A stretch of DNA of 64,000 bases from an uncultured Bacteroides sp. (GCA_949289265.1 CASENE010000018.1:1-64000), one strand, 5' to 3'; positions 17,627 through 26,784 are shown, counted from the stretch's first letter. Made by a program: numbers and translations. The notes: generated from the letters alone by a model not told the origin.

Positions 17627-17670
17627 TATTTATATAGAGCCACGCCCATATTTATATAGAGCCACGCCCA
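17627..17670 (+). repeat. Perfect 22-bp tandem duplication
   Basis: Two identical 22-base copies (17627-17648 and 17649-17670) begin TATTTATATAGAG and end CACGCCCA. They lie 13 bases past the ADP-ribosylglycohydrolase stop and about 260 bases upstream of the EF-G paralogue. The rest of the gap 17366-17626 shows no recognisable element. Confidence 0.85.
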
Positions 17671-17683
17671 TGCCCCACTGCTG

Positions 17684-18478
17684 TCAGGCCGGCTTGCCTA
17701 CGAATCTGGCATAAAACCCTTGCATGACTTCGACAAACTCGCGTGGCAGCCTTTTCAGAACCTCATCCTCGATGTCCGAAGGTATTTCCCCATAATACGC
17801 CTCTGCGATTCCTCCCGCGATGGCCGCCATCGTGTCCGCATCCCCGCCCAAAGAGACGGCCAGCCGGACGGCACTCTCATAGTCCGTGCTTTCCAGGAAA
17901 GCGATGACGGATTCAGGCACCGAGCCCTGGCAGGTCGCATCAAACCGATAGCCGGGCCTTATCTCGGCGCAAGTCCGGTGCAAGTCATAGCCGAACGAAG
18001 TTTCCATATACTCCCGGATGTCCTGCTTGGAGCGGCCTGTGCGAGCCAAATAGACGGCAGCGACCACGGCTTGCGCCCCTTTCACGCCTTCCTTGTGATT
18101 ATGCGTGACTTCTGCGCTCTGCCGGGCCGCACGCAGTGTTTCTTCCAGCGTCTCGAAGGCCCAGCCGACAGGACTCACGCGCATGGCCGAACCATTGCCA
18201 AAGCTGCGATAGGGCTGCGGATGCTCCGCCCAAATCCATTGGCCGAACATCCCGCCATATCCCCGATGCCGGTAACGCCGTCCATACCTCTGCATGATGC
18301 GCCCCAAATCGCCCCCATGCAGCAACCAATCAAAGTGAGCCACGGTCATCACCGTGTCGTCCGTAAACGTGGAATCCTTGCTGAACAGCCGGAAATCCAC
18401 CGCCTTCACCGGATGGGATTCAAATACCGAACCAATCACGTCTCCGGCGACGGCACCCAATAACAATCCTTTTCTCAT
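17684..18478 (-). CDS. ADP-ribosylglycohydrolase (DraG family)
   Basis: 264 residues. The DraG fold is shown by KGLLLGAVAGDVIGS at the start, the metal-binding FTDDTVMT near residue 38, FGNGSAMRVSPVGW near 93 and the second metal motif SLGGDADTMAAIAGG near 212. These enzymes remove ADP-ribose from protein or nucleic acid; the substrate here is unknown. No ADP-ribosyltransferase partner is visible nearby. It stands alone on the minus strand, divergent from hemW. Confidence 0.9.
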   Translation of the reverse strand: MRKGLLLGAVAGDVIGSVFESHPVKAVDFRLFSKDSTFTDDTVMTVAHFDWLLHGGDLGRIMQRYGRRYRHRGYGGMFGQWIWAEHPQPYRSFGNGSAMRVSPVGWAFETLEETLRAARQSAEVTHNHKEGVKGAQAVVAAVYLARTGRSKQDIREYMETSFGYDLHRTCAEIRPGYRFDATCQGSVPESVIAFLESTDYESAVRLAVSLGGDADTMAAIAGGIAEAYYGEIPSDIEDEVLKRLPREFVEVMQGFYARFVGKPA

Positions 18479-18678
18479 GCTTATGCAGTTTTTTAATGCT
18501 ACCGCCTCCCTGCCTCTTGCCCTTCAGCGCAACGATTCGCCAAGCCCTTTGCCCGCATCCCCGCACCCCGTCGGCAAGGCACAGCAAGCACAGGCAGCGT
18601 TCAACGCCTGCAAGTTCGGAAAAACAACCCACATAAACAAGCAATCCGGCCTGATTTATTCGTCCCGAACTGCCAGTT

Positions 18679-18780
18679 TTTCAGCGCATAGTGGCATAGT
18701 ACTTCCCGCTTGCCGGGACTACTGTCCCCGGTCGCCGGGACTACTGTCCCAGGTTGCTGGAACTACTGTCCCCGCTCAGG
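18679..18780 (+). repeat. Family 1 22-bp-period array
   Basis: The head TTTCAGCGCATAGTGG is followed by four units. Three have GGACTACTGTCCC or AACTACTGTCCC cores, and equivalent positions fall at 18708, 18730, 18752 and 18774, exactly 22 apart. It lies in the 538-base gap between the divergent ADP-ribosylglycohydrolase and hemW genes, about 100 bases upstream of a TACCTTTG promoter element. Nothing else was recognised in 18479-18678. Confidence 0.88.
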
Positions 18781-18877
18781 CGAGATATATCCGCCGCCCG
18801 GGCAGCCTCCAGGGCCTTGCGGAAAGAGGCGGGAAACGAAGTTCCGGCCATCCCTTGTATATCTCCCGCCCATTACT

Positions 18878-18885
18878 TACCTTTG
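18878..18885 (+). promoter_or_regulatory. hemW -7 element TACCTTTG
   Basis: Matches TAnnTTTG, with a TTG-containing candidate -33 about 20 bases upstream (CCTTGTAT). It implies a 5' leader of about 125 bases before hemW. Confidence 0.55.
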
Positions 18886-19016
18886 CGCGCACGACTTCGC
18901 CAGCCCCACAGGCGGAACGAAGGCATGACAGGGACGGACAGGCCAAAGACCAGCGACGCACAGGAAAGAAGGTGAGACCTCGTTCCGACCGTCGCGCCGA
19001 GTAAAACATCTGACGT

Positions 19017-20144
19017 ATGGCAGGCATATATCTACACATACCTTTTTGCAGGACACGCTGCATCTATTGCGACTTCTATTCTACCACGCGCGAAGACTTG
19101 CGGCAACGCTACGTGCAAGCGCTCTGCCAAGAGTTGCGGCAACGGAAGGACTATCTGCAGGGGGCTGCGGTGGAAACGGTGTACATGGGGGGAGGCACTC
19201 CCTCGCAACTGACAGAAGAGGACTTTGAGGCTATCTTCCAGACCTTGCAGACGGTGTACGGGCTGGAACAAGCGAAGGAAATCACCCTCGAAGCCAACCC
19301 GGACGACCTGACCGATGACTACGTGCGCATGCTGCGCCGCTTCCCCTTCAACCGTATCAGCATGGGGATACAGACCTTCGACGACCAGATGCTGGCCCTG
19401 CTGCGCCGCAGGCACAATGCCCAGCAGGCCCGCGAGGCTGTCAGACGCTGCCGGGAAGCGGGATTCGACAACATCAGCATCGACCTTATCTACGGTTTGC
19501 CCGGCGAAACCCGCCAACAATGGGAGCAGGACTTGCAACAGGCCCTCCGGCTGCGCCCCGAACACATCTCGGCCTATCACTTGACGTACGAAGAAGGTAC
19601 CCCGCTCTACCGGTTGCTGAAAGCGCACCGGGTGGAGGAGGTGGACGAAGACGACAGCCTCTACTTTTTCGAGCGACTCAATGCGGCCTTGCGCCAGGCG
19701 GGCTATGTACACTACGAAATCTCCAACTTCTGCCTGCCGGGACGACATGCGCGGCACAACACGGCCTACTGGCAAGGCATCGCCTACCTGGGCTGCGGCC
19801 CGTCCGCCCATTCGTTCGACATGCGCCGACGGGAGTGGAACGCCGCCTCGCTGGAGGGATACATCGAAGGCATGGAGCAGGGCGAACGCCCCCATGAAAC
19901 GGAGGTGCTGGACGCAGACACCCGCTACAACGAATACATCATGACGGGCATGCGCACGATGTGGGGCATCTCGTTGGAAAAAGTGCGGACAGACTTCGGG
20001 ACAGGGCGGCTGGCCTACCTGAAGGAGATGGCCCTCCCCCACCTGCAACATGGCAGAATGACGCAACAAGACGGCCGCTTGCGCCTGACGGAAGAAGGCC
20101 TCTTTGTGTCGGACGACATCATCAGCGACCTGATGTATGTCTGA
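19017..20144 (+). CDS. hemW: Radical SAM heme chaperone HemW (HemN-like)
   Basis: 375 residues. The iron-sulfur motif CxxxCxxC is C11-C15-C18 (PFCRTRCIYCDF), followed by VYMGGGTPSQL and the HemN C-terminal region (GIAYLGCGPSAHSF, YNEYIMTGMRT). Its length and lack of the HemN N-terminal extension favour HemW, which hands heme to proteins, over coproporphyrinogen dehydrogenase. It converges with the TetR gene with only two bases between the stops. Confidence 0.88.
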   Translation: MAGIYLHIPFCRTRCIYCDFYSTTREDLRQRYVQALCQELRQRKDYLQGAAVETVYMGGGTPSQLTEEDFEAIFQTLQTVYGLEQAKEITLEANPDDLTDDYVRMLRRFPFNRISMGIQTFDDQMLALLRRRHNAQQAREAVRRCREAGFDNISIDLIYGLPGETRQQWEQDLQQALRLRPEHISAYHLTYEEGTPLYRLLKAHRVEEVDEDDSLYFFERLNAALRQAGYVHYEISNFCLPGRHARHNTAYWQGIAYLGCGPSAHSFDMRRREWNAASLEGYIEGMEQGERPHETEVLDADTRYNEYIMTGMRTMWGISLEKVRTDFGTGRLAYLKEMALPHLQHGRMTQQDGRLRLTEEGLFVSDDIISDLMYV

Positions 20145-20146
20145 AC

Positions 20147-20749
20147 CTATCGGGCCAGCAGGGCACAGACCTGCGCCACGACCTGTGTCTTCCAGTCTGC
20201 CAGCATGTCTTCAAACCGCTCTCCGTCGTCCAGCAGCAAGGCCTCCGTCAGGTTCCTTGTCAGGAAGGGGAAGACCAACAAGCCGTAGAAAGTATAAAAG
20301 ACACTGCGCAGCGGCACTTGACGCAACTTCCCTTCGGCCATTTCCGCTTGCAAGGCACGCACAATCTTACGGGCATAACGGTCTATCTGCTCCTGCCGCA
20401 ACATCCGCACCAGGAACGAGAAATCGCGTTGCATCTCCCGGGCAACAAAGAGGGGGAGACAGGGTTTGGCGGTAAAAGTAGCGATATACGCATCGGCCAC
20501 CAGCGAGACCCGTTCGGACACGGGCCGGTCGACACGGCTCACAATGTTATACACACGAGGCACAAAAGACAAGACTATGCGCGCCAGGACGGCCTGAAAC
20601 ATCTTGTCCTTGGTGCGGAAGTAATAGTGCAACGTCGGTCGGTTGATGCCCAACGCCTGGGCTATGTCGCTCATGCTGGTGCCGGCAAATCCCCGCTCCA
20701 GAAACAACTGCTCCGCACAAGCCAGTATGCGTTCCTCGGTCGATTCCAT
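20147..20749 (-). CDS. TetR-family transcriptional regulator
   Basis: 200 residues. The N-terminal helix-turn-helix covers about 8-55 (RILACAEQLFLERGFAGTSMSDIAQALGINRPTLHYYF), followed by an all-helical ligand domain. It starts 4 bases after the activase stop on the same strand, so it is almost certainly in that operon. The 16-bp palindrome CTGACA-N4-TGTCAG (25005-25020) beside the operon promoter is the obvious candidate for its own operator. The ligand may be an acyl-CoA or fatty acid (inference from the neighbour). Confidence 0.88.
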   Translation of the reverse strand: MESTEERILACAEQLFLERGFAGTSMSDIAQALGINRPTLHYYFRTKDKMFQAVLARIVLSFVPRVYNIVSRVDRPVSERVSLVADAYIATFTAKPCLPLFVAREMQRDFSFLVRMLRQEQIDRYARKIVRALQAEMAEGKLRQVPLRSVFYTFYGLLVFPFLTRNLTEALLLDDGERFEDMLADWKTQVVAQVCALLAR

Positions 20750-20753
20750 ACCT

Positions 20754-23700
20754 TTAGTTTTTCAGGTTATTCGCAAACAGAAGCAAGCGGTTGGTCACAT
20801 TCACCTCGCTCACGCCGCTGTCGAAGTCCAGCGACAACAAATTCATGTCCGGGAAAAGTCTGGTGATGCGCTTCTCCATGCCTTTGGCCACGATGTGGTT
20901 GGCTATGCAGCCAAAGGGTTGCAGGCTCACCACGTTGCGCACCCCTTGCGAAGCATAAGAGAGGATTTCGCCCGGCAAGAGCCAACCTTCGCCAAACTGG
21001 GCGTTGAGCGTTATGACCTTCGAGGCCTCGCGTGCCAGGTGGAAGATGTCCTCGAAGGGAGTAAAGAACGGGTGGCAAGCCCCTATGCGGTTGACCCGCT
21101 CCACGTCTCGCCAAATCCATTGATAGATGCGACGCACGACGGCTGTGGGAAGCGTGTTCTGCTGCAAATGGGACTTACCCCAGGCTTCCCGATTGACAAA
21201 ACTCTGCAGGAAGAAGCCGGTCATCAGAGGAGGAACCACTTCTACGTGTTGCTGGGTGAGCCAGTCCGTCACCCGCTGCTGGGCAAACGGGTTGAACTTT
21301 AAGAATATCTCGCCAACCACGCCCACCTTGGGATAGACAGCATCCGCTGAAGCCTCGGCAAAATCCCGGGCGGCCCGAGCCAGCAAGTCATACATCTTCT
21401 TGGTCTGCCTGGCGCGGATAAGCAGTTTTGCCTGCTCCAGATAGTATTCGGTCAACGCCCGGGCGCGTCCTTTCTCTTTCTCGCGCACCACAGTGGCGTA
21501 ATAGAACTTGGCCAGACAATCCGTGTAAAGGATGGAACGGATGGCCACCGGCATCAGTTTCAGCCAGTTCATCTTGAAACCGGGCTGATAGTTCCCCATC
21601 ATGTCTCCAAACGTCACGGAAACCACCGGCACCTCGGCAAAACCTGCATCCACCAGCGCTTTCTTAATCAACGGCAAGTAATTGCTGGCTCTGCATTGCC
21701 CGCCGGTCTGAGTAATGGCAACCGCCGTTTCAGCCGGTTGGTAACGGCCGCTCTTCAAGGCTTTGACAACATCGCCCACTATCAGCGTGGCAGGATAGCA
21801 GACCTCATTGTTGGCATACTTCAATCCCCATTCTGCCGACTTCGCATCACTGAGCGGCAGGTTTTCCACGTCGTAGCCCGCCACTTTCATGATATCGGGC
21901 AGCAAAGGGGATAAGAAAGGCGTAAAGAAAGGGATGAGGATTTTCCGCCTGCGGTCCCACTTGTCAAAGACAGGCGTGGTCATAAAAGGCTCTTCTTCTG
22001 GTGCGACCTGCGACGGTTCCAACTTCAGGCTTTCCAACAACGAACGCACACGCAGTTTCATGGAACCCACATTATTGATGTCATCCAGCTTCAGCAAAGT
22101 CAAAGACTTGCCATGCCGCATCAGCAGACTGCGCACTTCGTCCACCAGGAAAGCGTCCGGGCCGCAACCAAACGAAGTCATCTCCACAAACTGCACATCG
22201 TGCCCCTGCTCCCCACACCAACGAGCAGCTTGAAGGATGCGGGTAGGATAAGCCCATTGCTCTACGAAATGAGCATCCGCCACAGGCCGCACGGCAGACC
22301 GCCTGCGCACGATGTCATCGGTAATCACATAGATGCCCATGTCGGCCAGCAAGTCCCCAACCCTATGCTGAATCAGCGGGTCTGTGTGATAGGGACGTCC
22401 TGCCAGCAGGATAACCAGGCCATGTTCCCTGCGTGCCTGCTCCAGGACATGTTCATTGGCAGCCACCAGCGCTTCTTCATACGCCTCCTGAGCTTGCAAG
22501 GCTTGGGCAAAAGCAGCAGTCAACACCGACAAAGGGACATTCAAAGCAGACAAATACTCTCTGCACTGCGCGAACAGCATCTTCTTATCTTTAAAAGTAA
22601 TGGCCGGCGAATCTATGGGAATGCAAGTCTGCTGCACGCCTTTGACCACTTCCGAATAACCGGTGACGATGGGGCAATTGAAACTATTGTAGCCGGCTTC
22701 TTGCTTCTCAAACACAACAAAAGGCATAAAGATGCGGTCAACGCCCTTATCTTGCAAGTTCTGGATATGGCTGTGCACCAACTTGGCGGGAAAACAGATG
22801 TTGTCGGACATGACCATGCAGGCATTCTTCTCGTAAGCGGCATAATCCGACGCCTCAGACAGGCATACCTTAAACCCGCACCCCGTGAACAAAGCATGCC
22901 AAAACGGATAATCCTCGAACATATTCAGACAACGCGGAATCCCGATAACAGGCGCATCGGCCGGGCCGTCCGACGAACGGGAAAACAACAGCTTTTCTTT
23001 TTGCCTGTAGACATTCACTCCCTGCCGCTGCTCTCCGCCATTCGTAAAGACACGTTCGCAACGGTTTCCCGAATAATACCGATGACCGTTCTCGAAGGTG
23101 TAAGCAGTCACCTCGCACTGATTCACGCAACCTTTACAGTGTAGTTCCCGCGTCGAATAGACCGCCTTGTTCATCCATTCGTCCAACGTAACTCCGGAAG
23201 GCGCAGCGTGACGGATCGCATACAGAGCACATCCATAGGCCCCCATCAGTTCCGGAGCATCGCAACGCGTCACCTCTGCGCCGGTTAGCAGCTCTATGGC
23301 ACGCACGACAGCATCGTTGCGCATAGTGCCGCCCTGCACAAAGACATGTTTCCCCAGCGCAGACACGTCTTTCAGCTTCAATACCTTATACAAGCAGTTT
23401 TTGACCACCGAATAGGCCAACCCGGCTGCAATATCTTCCACCGTGGCACCCTCGCGCAACACCTGCTTTACCTTGGAGTTCATAAACACGGTGCAACGTG
23501 TGCCCAAATCGCAGGGATGCTTGGCCTCGCAGGCCAAGCGGGCAAAATCGGCAGGAGAATACCCCAGGTTCTTGGCGAAGGTCTCGATGAAGGAACCGCA
23601 CCCCGAGGAACAGGCCTCGTTAATCTCGATACGATTGATGACGCCATCGGTCACAAACATGGCTTTCATGTCTTGCCCGCCAATATCAAGGATGAAAGAA

Positions 23701-24962
23701 ACATCCTTATTCAGATAGCGGGCTGCCAGGTAATGAGCCATCGTCTCCACAATTCCCAACCGAAAGCCGAAAGCCGCTTTTATCAAATCTTCTCCATACC
23801 CCGTAGAGCATCCTCCGCGGATGTTCAGAACGGTGCCATGAGCTAGGCATTCCTCTTTCAGTTCCTGCAAGCCTTTCCGCACGGTGCCGATGGGGTCTCC
23901 GCCGTTATTGGCATAATAAGAATAGAGAATGCGGGCTTCGCCATCCGTCAGGACAATCTTGGTTGTAGTAGAGCCAGAATCAATGCCCACAAACACATCG
24001 CAAGTTCCGGGCCGCAGGGGACGCTTCTCCACGGCACATTCCGACATACGCATACTCCAAAGCTGGTAGTCCATCTTGTCCTTGAAAACCGGCGCCAGCC
24101 CACTCCTTCCTTCTTTTTCGGACGAAACAGCTTGTTGTTGGAAAACATGCAATAAACCGGATAGCGTGCAGCGTTTCTCCTGCTCTGCCGGCATTTCATA
24201 CAAAGCTGCTCCCCAAGCAGGAAGCAGGGTGCCATTGTCCGGCAAGACAATCTGCCCGTCATCAACAGACAAATAATCCCTAAAAGCCTTGCGCAAAGCC
24301 GGAATGAAGGTCAACGGGCCTCCACAGAACAAGATGGGCGGCTCGATGTCGCACCCGTGCGCCAACGTGACGACCGTCTGCACGGCCACCGCATGGAAGA
24401 TGGAAGCGGCAATGTCTTCCCGTCTGACATTCTTGGCCACCAGATTCTGAATGTCGGTCTTGCAAAAGACGCCGCATCGGGAGGCAATCGGATAGACCTT
24501 GGCGCTATTGGCAGCCAGACGGTCTAAATCGGCCACCTCCAACCCTAAGATGACAGCCATCTGGTCTATGAAAGACCCCGTACCGCCGGCGCAGTTGCCA
24601 TTCATGCGCAAGTCTTTTGCCTTTCCATCTTTAAAGAAGACCACCTTGGCATCCTCTCCTCCGATATCTATCATCGACTTTACATCCGGATACGCCTGCC
24701 GGACTGCACGGGCAGCAGCCACCACCTCCTGCACAAAGGGAATGCAGTATTTCTCAGCCAGCCCCATGCCAATGGAACCGGTCATACGGACAGAAACTTC
24801 GCAATCGCCCAACGCGGACGCCATCTCCTTCAAACAGGTTTCCAGTACCGATTTGATACGTGCGTTGTGCCGTTTGTAGGTAGTAAACAATATGTCGCCA
24901 CGCTCGTCCACGGCAACCAACTTTGCCGTGGTCGACCCTATATCTATACCCAGCTTTATCAT
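20754..24962 (-). CDS. Giant acyl-CoA dehydratase activase / 2-hydroxyacyl-CoA dehydratase-like fusion
   Basis: 1402 residues. It has two tandem BadF/BadG/HgdC ATPase domains. The first has LGIDIGSTTAKLV at the N-terminus, GGEDAK, NGNCAGGTGSFID and CGVFCKTDIQ. The second, starting near residue 323, has VGIDSGSTTTKIV, DIGGQDMKAMF, NEACSSGCGSFIE and CTVFMNSKVKQ. The remaining half matches the DUF2229 and dehydratase-component regions (QTGGQCRASNYLPLIKKAL). HgdC-type activases drive one-electron transfer to 2-hydroxyacyl-CoA dehydratases through a [4Fe-4S] cluster. The substrate of this fused form is not known to me. Confidence 0.88.
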   Translation of the reverse strand: MIKLGIDIGSTTAKLVAVDERGDILFTTYKRHNARIKSVLETCLKEMASALGDCEVSVRMTGSIGMGLAEKYCIPFVQEVVAAARAVRQAYPDVKSMIDIGGEDAKVVFFKDGKAKDLRMNGNCAGGTGSFIDQMAVILGLEVADLDRLAANSAKVYPIASRCGVFCKTDIQNLVAKNVRREDIAASIFHAVAVQTVVTLAHGCDIEPPILFCGGPLTFIPALRKAFRDYLSVDDGQIVLPDNGTLLPAWGAALYEMPAEQEKRCTLSGLLHVFQQQAVSSEKEGRSGLAPVFKDKMDYQLWSMRMSECAVEKRPLRPGTCDVFVGIDSGSTTTKIVLTDGEARILYSYYANNGGDPIGTVRKGLQELKEECLAHGTVLNIRGGCSTGYGEDLIKAAFGFRLGIVETMAHYLAARYLNKDVSFILDIGGQDMKAMFVTDGVINRIEINEACSSGCGSFIETFAKNLGYSPADFARLACEAKHPCDLGTRCTVFMNSKVKQVLREGATVEDIAAGLAYSVVKNCLYKVLKLKDVSALGKHVFVQGGTMRNDAVVRAIELLTGAEVTRCDAPELMGAYGCALYAIRHAAPSGVTLDEWMNKAVYSTRELHCKGCVNQCEVTAYTFENGHRYYSGNRCERVFTNGGEQRQGVNVYRQKEKLLFSRSSDGPADAPVIGIPRCLNMFEDYPFWHALFTGCGFKVCLSEASDYAAYEKNACMVMSDNICFPAKLVHSHIQNLQDKGVDRIFMPFVVFEKQEAGYNSFNCPIVTGYSEVVKGVQQTCIPIDSPAITFKDKKMLFAQCREYLSALNVPLSVLTAAFAQALQAQEAYEEALVAANEHVLEQARREHGLVILLAGRPYHTDPLIQHRVGDLLADMGIYVITDDIVRRRSAVRPVADAHFVEQWAYPTRILQAARWCGEQGHDVQFVEMTSFGCGPDAFLVDEVRSLLMRHGKSLTLLKLDDINNVGSMKLRVRSLLESLKLEPSQVAPEEEPFMTTPVFDKWDRRRKILIPFFTPFLSPLLPDIMKVAGYDVENLPLSDAKSAEWGLKYANNEVCYPATLIVGDVVKALKSGRYQPAETAVAITQTGGQCRASNYLPLIKKALVDAGFAEVPVVSVTFGDMMGNYQPGFKMNWLKLMPVAIRSILYTDCLAKFYYATVVREKEKGRARALTEYYLEQAKLLIRARQTKKMYDLLARAARDFAEASADAVYPKVGVVGEIFLKFNPFAQQRVTDWLTQQHVEVVPPLMTGFFLQSFVNREAWGKSHLQQNTLPTAVVRRIYQWIWRDVERVNRIGACHPFFTPFEDIFHLAREASKVITLNAQFGEGWLLPGEILSYASQGVRNVVSLQPFGCIANHIVAKGMEKRITRLFPDMNLLSLDFDSGVSEVNVTNRLLLFANNLKN

Positions 24963-25004
24963 TCTTCTTGTTCGCTAATTTGATAACTCCAATAACCAAG
25001 CATT

Positions 25005-25020
25005 CTGACAGGTGTGTCAG
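25005..25020. promoter_or_regulatory. Candidate TetR operator, 16-bp palindrome
   Basis: CTGACA-GGTG-TGTCAG has perfect 6-bp arms. It lies directly between the minus-strand -7 element at 25025-25032 and the activase ATG at 24962, where bound repressor would block initiation. A TetR gene is in the same operon. Confidence 0.65.
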
Positions 25021-25024
25021 CGCG

Positions 25025-25052
25025 CAAAATTAGAGATTTCTTTCCTAACAAA
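25025..25052 (-). promoter_or_regulatory. Activase-tetR operon promoter
   Basis: Minus-strand TAATTTTG (25032-25025) is preceded by TTTG (25052-25049) with 16 bases between, slightly short of the usual 19. The leader would be about 55 bases and contain the palindromic operator near +1. Confidence 0.5.
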
Positions 25053-25418
25053 GAGAGGAACCTGCGCTCCTTTTAACATCTATTGTACGAAGAAACACCC
25101 GATGCCCGCCAGCGCACTCCGCCCCACTTCGTTTTAACTTTAATAAGTTAATACACCCATCTCCATCGGAAGCCGCAAAAAGCTCCCCCTACCTATTATA
25201 TATTAGCAGACGACAAACAGGGAAGTCCCCGGCGTCTATCCCATAGAGTCAATTCGTCCAGAAAGCAGAAACGCCAATCCGCTACCATATTCACCCATAT
25301 ACACCACCTCTATGTTACAAATTGATGACATCAGCCCCTACAAACGCCCATTTTAATACCAGGCAATTGATACAGGTCAAGAAATGGGACTTGAAATAAA
25401 GTTTTCCCTGCGTTTGTT
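25053..25418. other. Intergenic stretch between divergent genes
   Basis: No gene is supported here. It holds TACCTATTATATAT (25190-25203), whose minus-strand reading ATATATAATAGGTA nearly matches the element found upstream of xylB and of the glycerophosphodiesterase gene. Nothing else was recognised. Confidence 0.4.
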
Positions 25419-25448
25419 TTTGTGTTATAAAACATGTCCGTATATTTG
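25419..25448 (+). promoter_or_regulatory. Promoter of the small secreted protein
   Basis: TTTG (25419-25422), 18 bases, TATATTTG (25441-25448): a good match to the Bacteroides consensus. The leader would be about 90 bases. Confidence 0.65.
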
Positions 25449-25541
25449 CATCGGTAAAAAGAAAGAGCTGAGACTTTTCAATAGGTATTAGCTTTATAAA
25501 AAGATTTAGTTTTTAGGTTAACAATTAAAAAAGTAGGTATT

Positions 25542-25895
25542 ATGAAACGTTTTGGAATGACTTTGGTAGCAGCGCTCTGCCTGGCTACGATGACTTTTGC
25601 AGCAGGAAACCAACCGACCACTGAAAAGTGGGAAGGCCACATCAACATCGAGAAGTTGAGCCGCTATCTGAAACTGGACGGAAATCAGACCGAAGAGGTG
25701 GCCAACATCTGCGAGTTCTTCAACGAACAGATGAAGCGTGCCAACACCTCCAAAAAGAATCAGGAACAGATGCTGCGCAACGCCATCTACGGCAACTTGA
25801 AGCTGATGAAGAAGACGCTGAACGAAAAGCAGTATGCCGACTACACCAAGATTCTGAACATCACGTTGCAGAACAAAGGCATCGAAGTGAAGTAA
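25542..25895 (+). CDS. Small secreted helical protein of unknown function
   Basis: 117 residues with a clear signal peptide (MKRFGMTLVAALCLATMTFAAG). The mature part of about 95 residues is charged and predicted helical (NQTEEVANICEFFNEQMKRAN, LKLMKKTLNEKQYADYTKIL). It recalls small periplasmic helical proteins with a Spy-like layout (LNEKQYADYTKIL resembles an LTxxQ helix), but I cannot assign it. It has its own promoter and a strong terminator. Confidence 0.75.
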   Translation: MKRFGMTLVAALCLATMTFAAGNQPTTEKWEGHINIEKLSRYLKLDGNQTEEVANICEFFNEQMKRANTSKKNQEQMLRNAIYGNLKLMKKTLNEKQYADYTKILNITLQNKGIEVK

Positions 25896-25926
25896 AGCAG
25901 AACTGACACGAATTTGTTTATATTGA

Positions 25927-25961
25927 AAAAGCGGGTGCACCACACGGATGCACCCGCTTTT
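25927..25961. terminator. Strong bidirectional terminator
   Basis: A perfect 13-bp stem, AAAAGCGGGTGCA with its complement, and a 9-base loop. It has A-tract and T-tract flanks and serves both the secreted-protein gene and the leftward LytTR regulator. Confidence 0.92.
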
Positions 25962-26028
25962 GTTTGCCGGCACCCCGGAAAACGTCCGGCGCCGGCTCCT
26001 AACCAGTATATATACTACCGCTCTACTT

Positions 26029-26784
26029 TCACAAGCAAAAGCGTTCTTGCAATTCTTTCTTAAACTTGCGCGACACCAGCAGCTCCGTCACCTTGTCGAA
26101 CGGCGGATAAAGCAGGCATTTGCTCTCCTTGATAATCATCAGGTAGTCGATGTTGATGATATAGGCCTGATGTATCTGCACGAAGCAAGACGAATACTGC
26201 ACAATCTGTTCCGCCGTAGTGCCGCGCCGCAAGGCCAACGGCGGCTGGCCGCTCAAGATGACCTCCCACTGCTTGCGCTCGGAACAATAGCGGAAGAACC
26301 CTATCTCCGAAGGACGCAAGGCGCGCATGTCGTTGGTGGGCGTAAAGACGATGAACGTCGGGCTCGCGCCGGGCGCCGGCACAACGGGCCGCCGCGGCTC
26401 GGCGGACTGGCCGGACATCCGCACCACAAACCGCTCCAATATCCCCTTCAACTCTTCCTCGTCGTAAGGCTTCAGCAGATAGTCGAAAGCAGATTCGCGG
26501 ATGGCCTGAATCATATACTTGTCATAAGCGGTATAAAAGACCACGTACGGCAGGTGCGACTGCCCGTCGCGCATCTCTTGCAGAAACTGCATGCCCGTCA
26601 TATCCGGCAATTCCACATCCAGAAAGAGAAGGTCCGGCTGCACCTTGGCCACCAGTTTTTTGCCCTGCTTGCCGTTTCGGGCCACTCCCTCCAGCGAAAA
26701 GCGCTCGTCCTTCTCCAGGCCGAATGTGAGGTTTTCCAAAGAAAACTCATCGTCGTCTATTATGACTACCTTGTACTTATCCAT
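26029..26784 (-). CDS. LytTR-type response regulator
   Basis: 251 residues. The receiver spans about 4-125 with Asp11-Asp12, phospho-acceptor Asp56 (DLLFLDVELPD) and Lys in YLLKPYDEEE. A LytTR DNA-binding domain covers about 145-251 (FIVFTPTNDMRALRPSEIGFF, FVQIHQAYIINIDYL). It should be controlled by the sensor kinase upstream at 27287-29341, although 502 bases, including a family 2 array, separate the two. Confidence 0.92.
   Translation of the reverse strand: MDKYKVVIIDDDEFSLENLTFGLEKDERFSLEGVARNGKQGKKLVAKVQPDLLFLDVELPDMTGMQFLQEMRDGQSHLPYVVFYTAYDKYMIQAIRESAFDYLLKPYDEEELKGILERFVVRMSGQSAEPRRPVVPAPGASPTFIVFTPTNDMRALRPSEIGFFRYCSERKQWEVILSGQPPLALRRGTTAEQIVQYSSCFVQIHQAYIINIDYLMIIKESKCLLYPPFDKVTELLVSRKFKKELQERFCL

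Noticed and set aside
19017..20144. Oxygen-independent coproporphyrinogen oxidase (HemN)
   Set aside because: The short N-terminus and 375-residue length fit HemW better.
26005..26016. AGTATATATACT palindrome as an operator
   Set aside because: It lies between a terminator and the 3' end of a leftward gene, with no promoter beside it.
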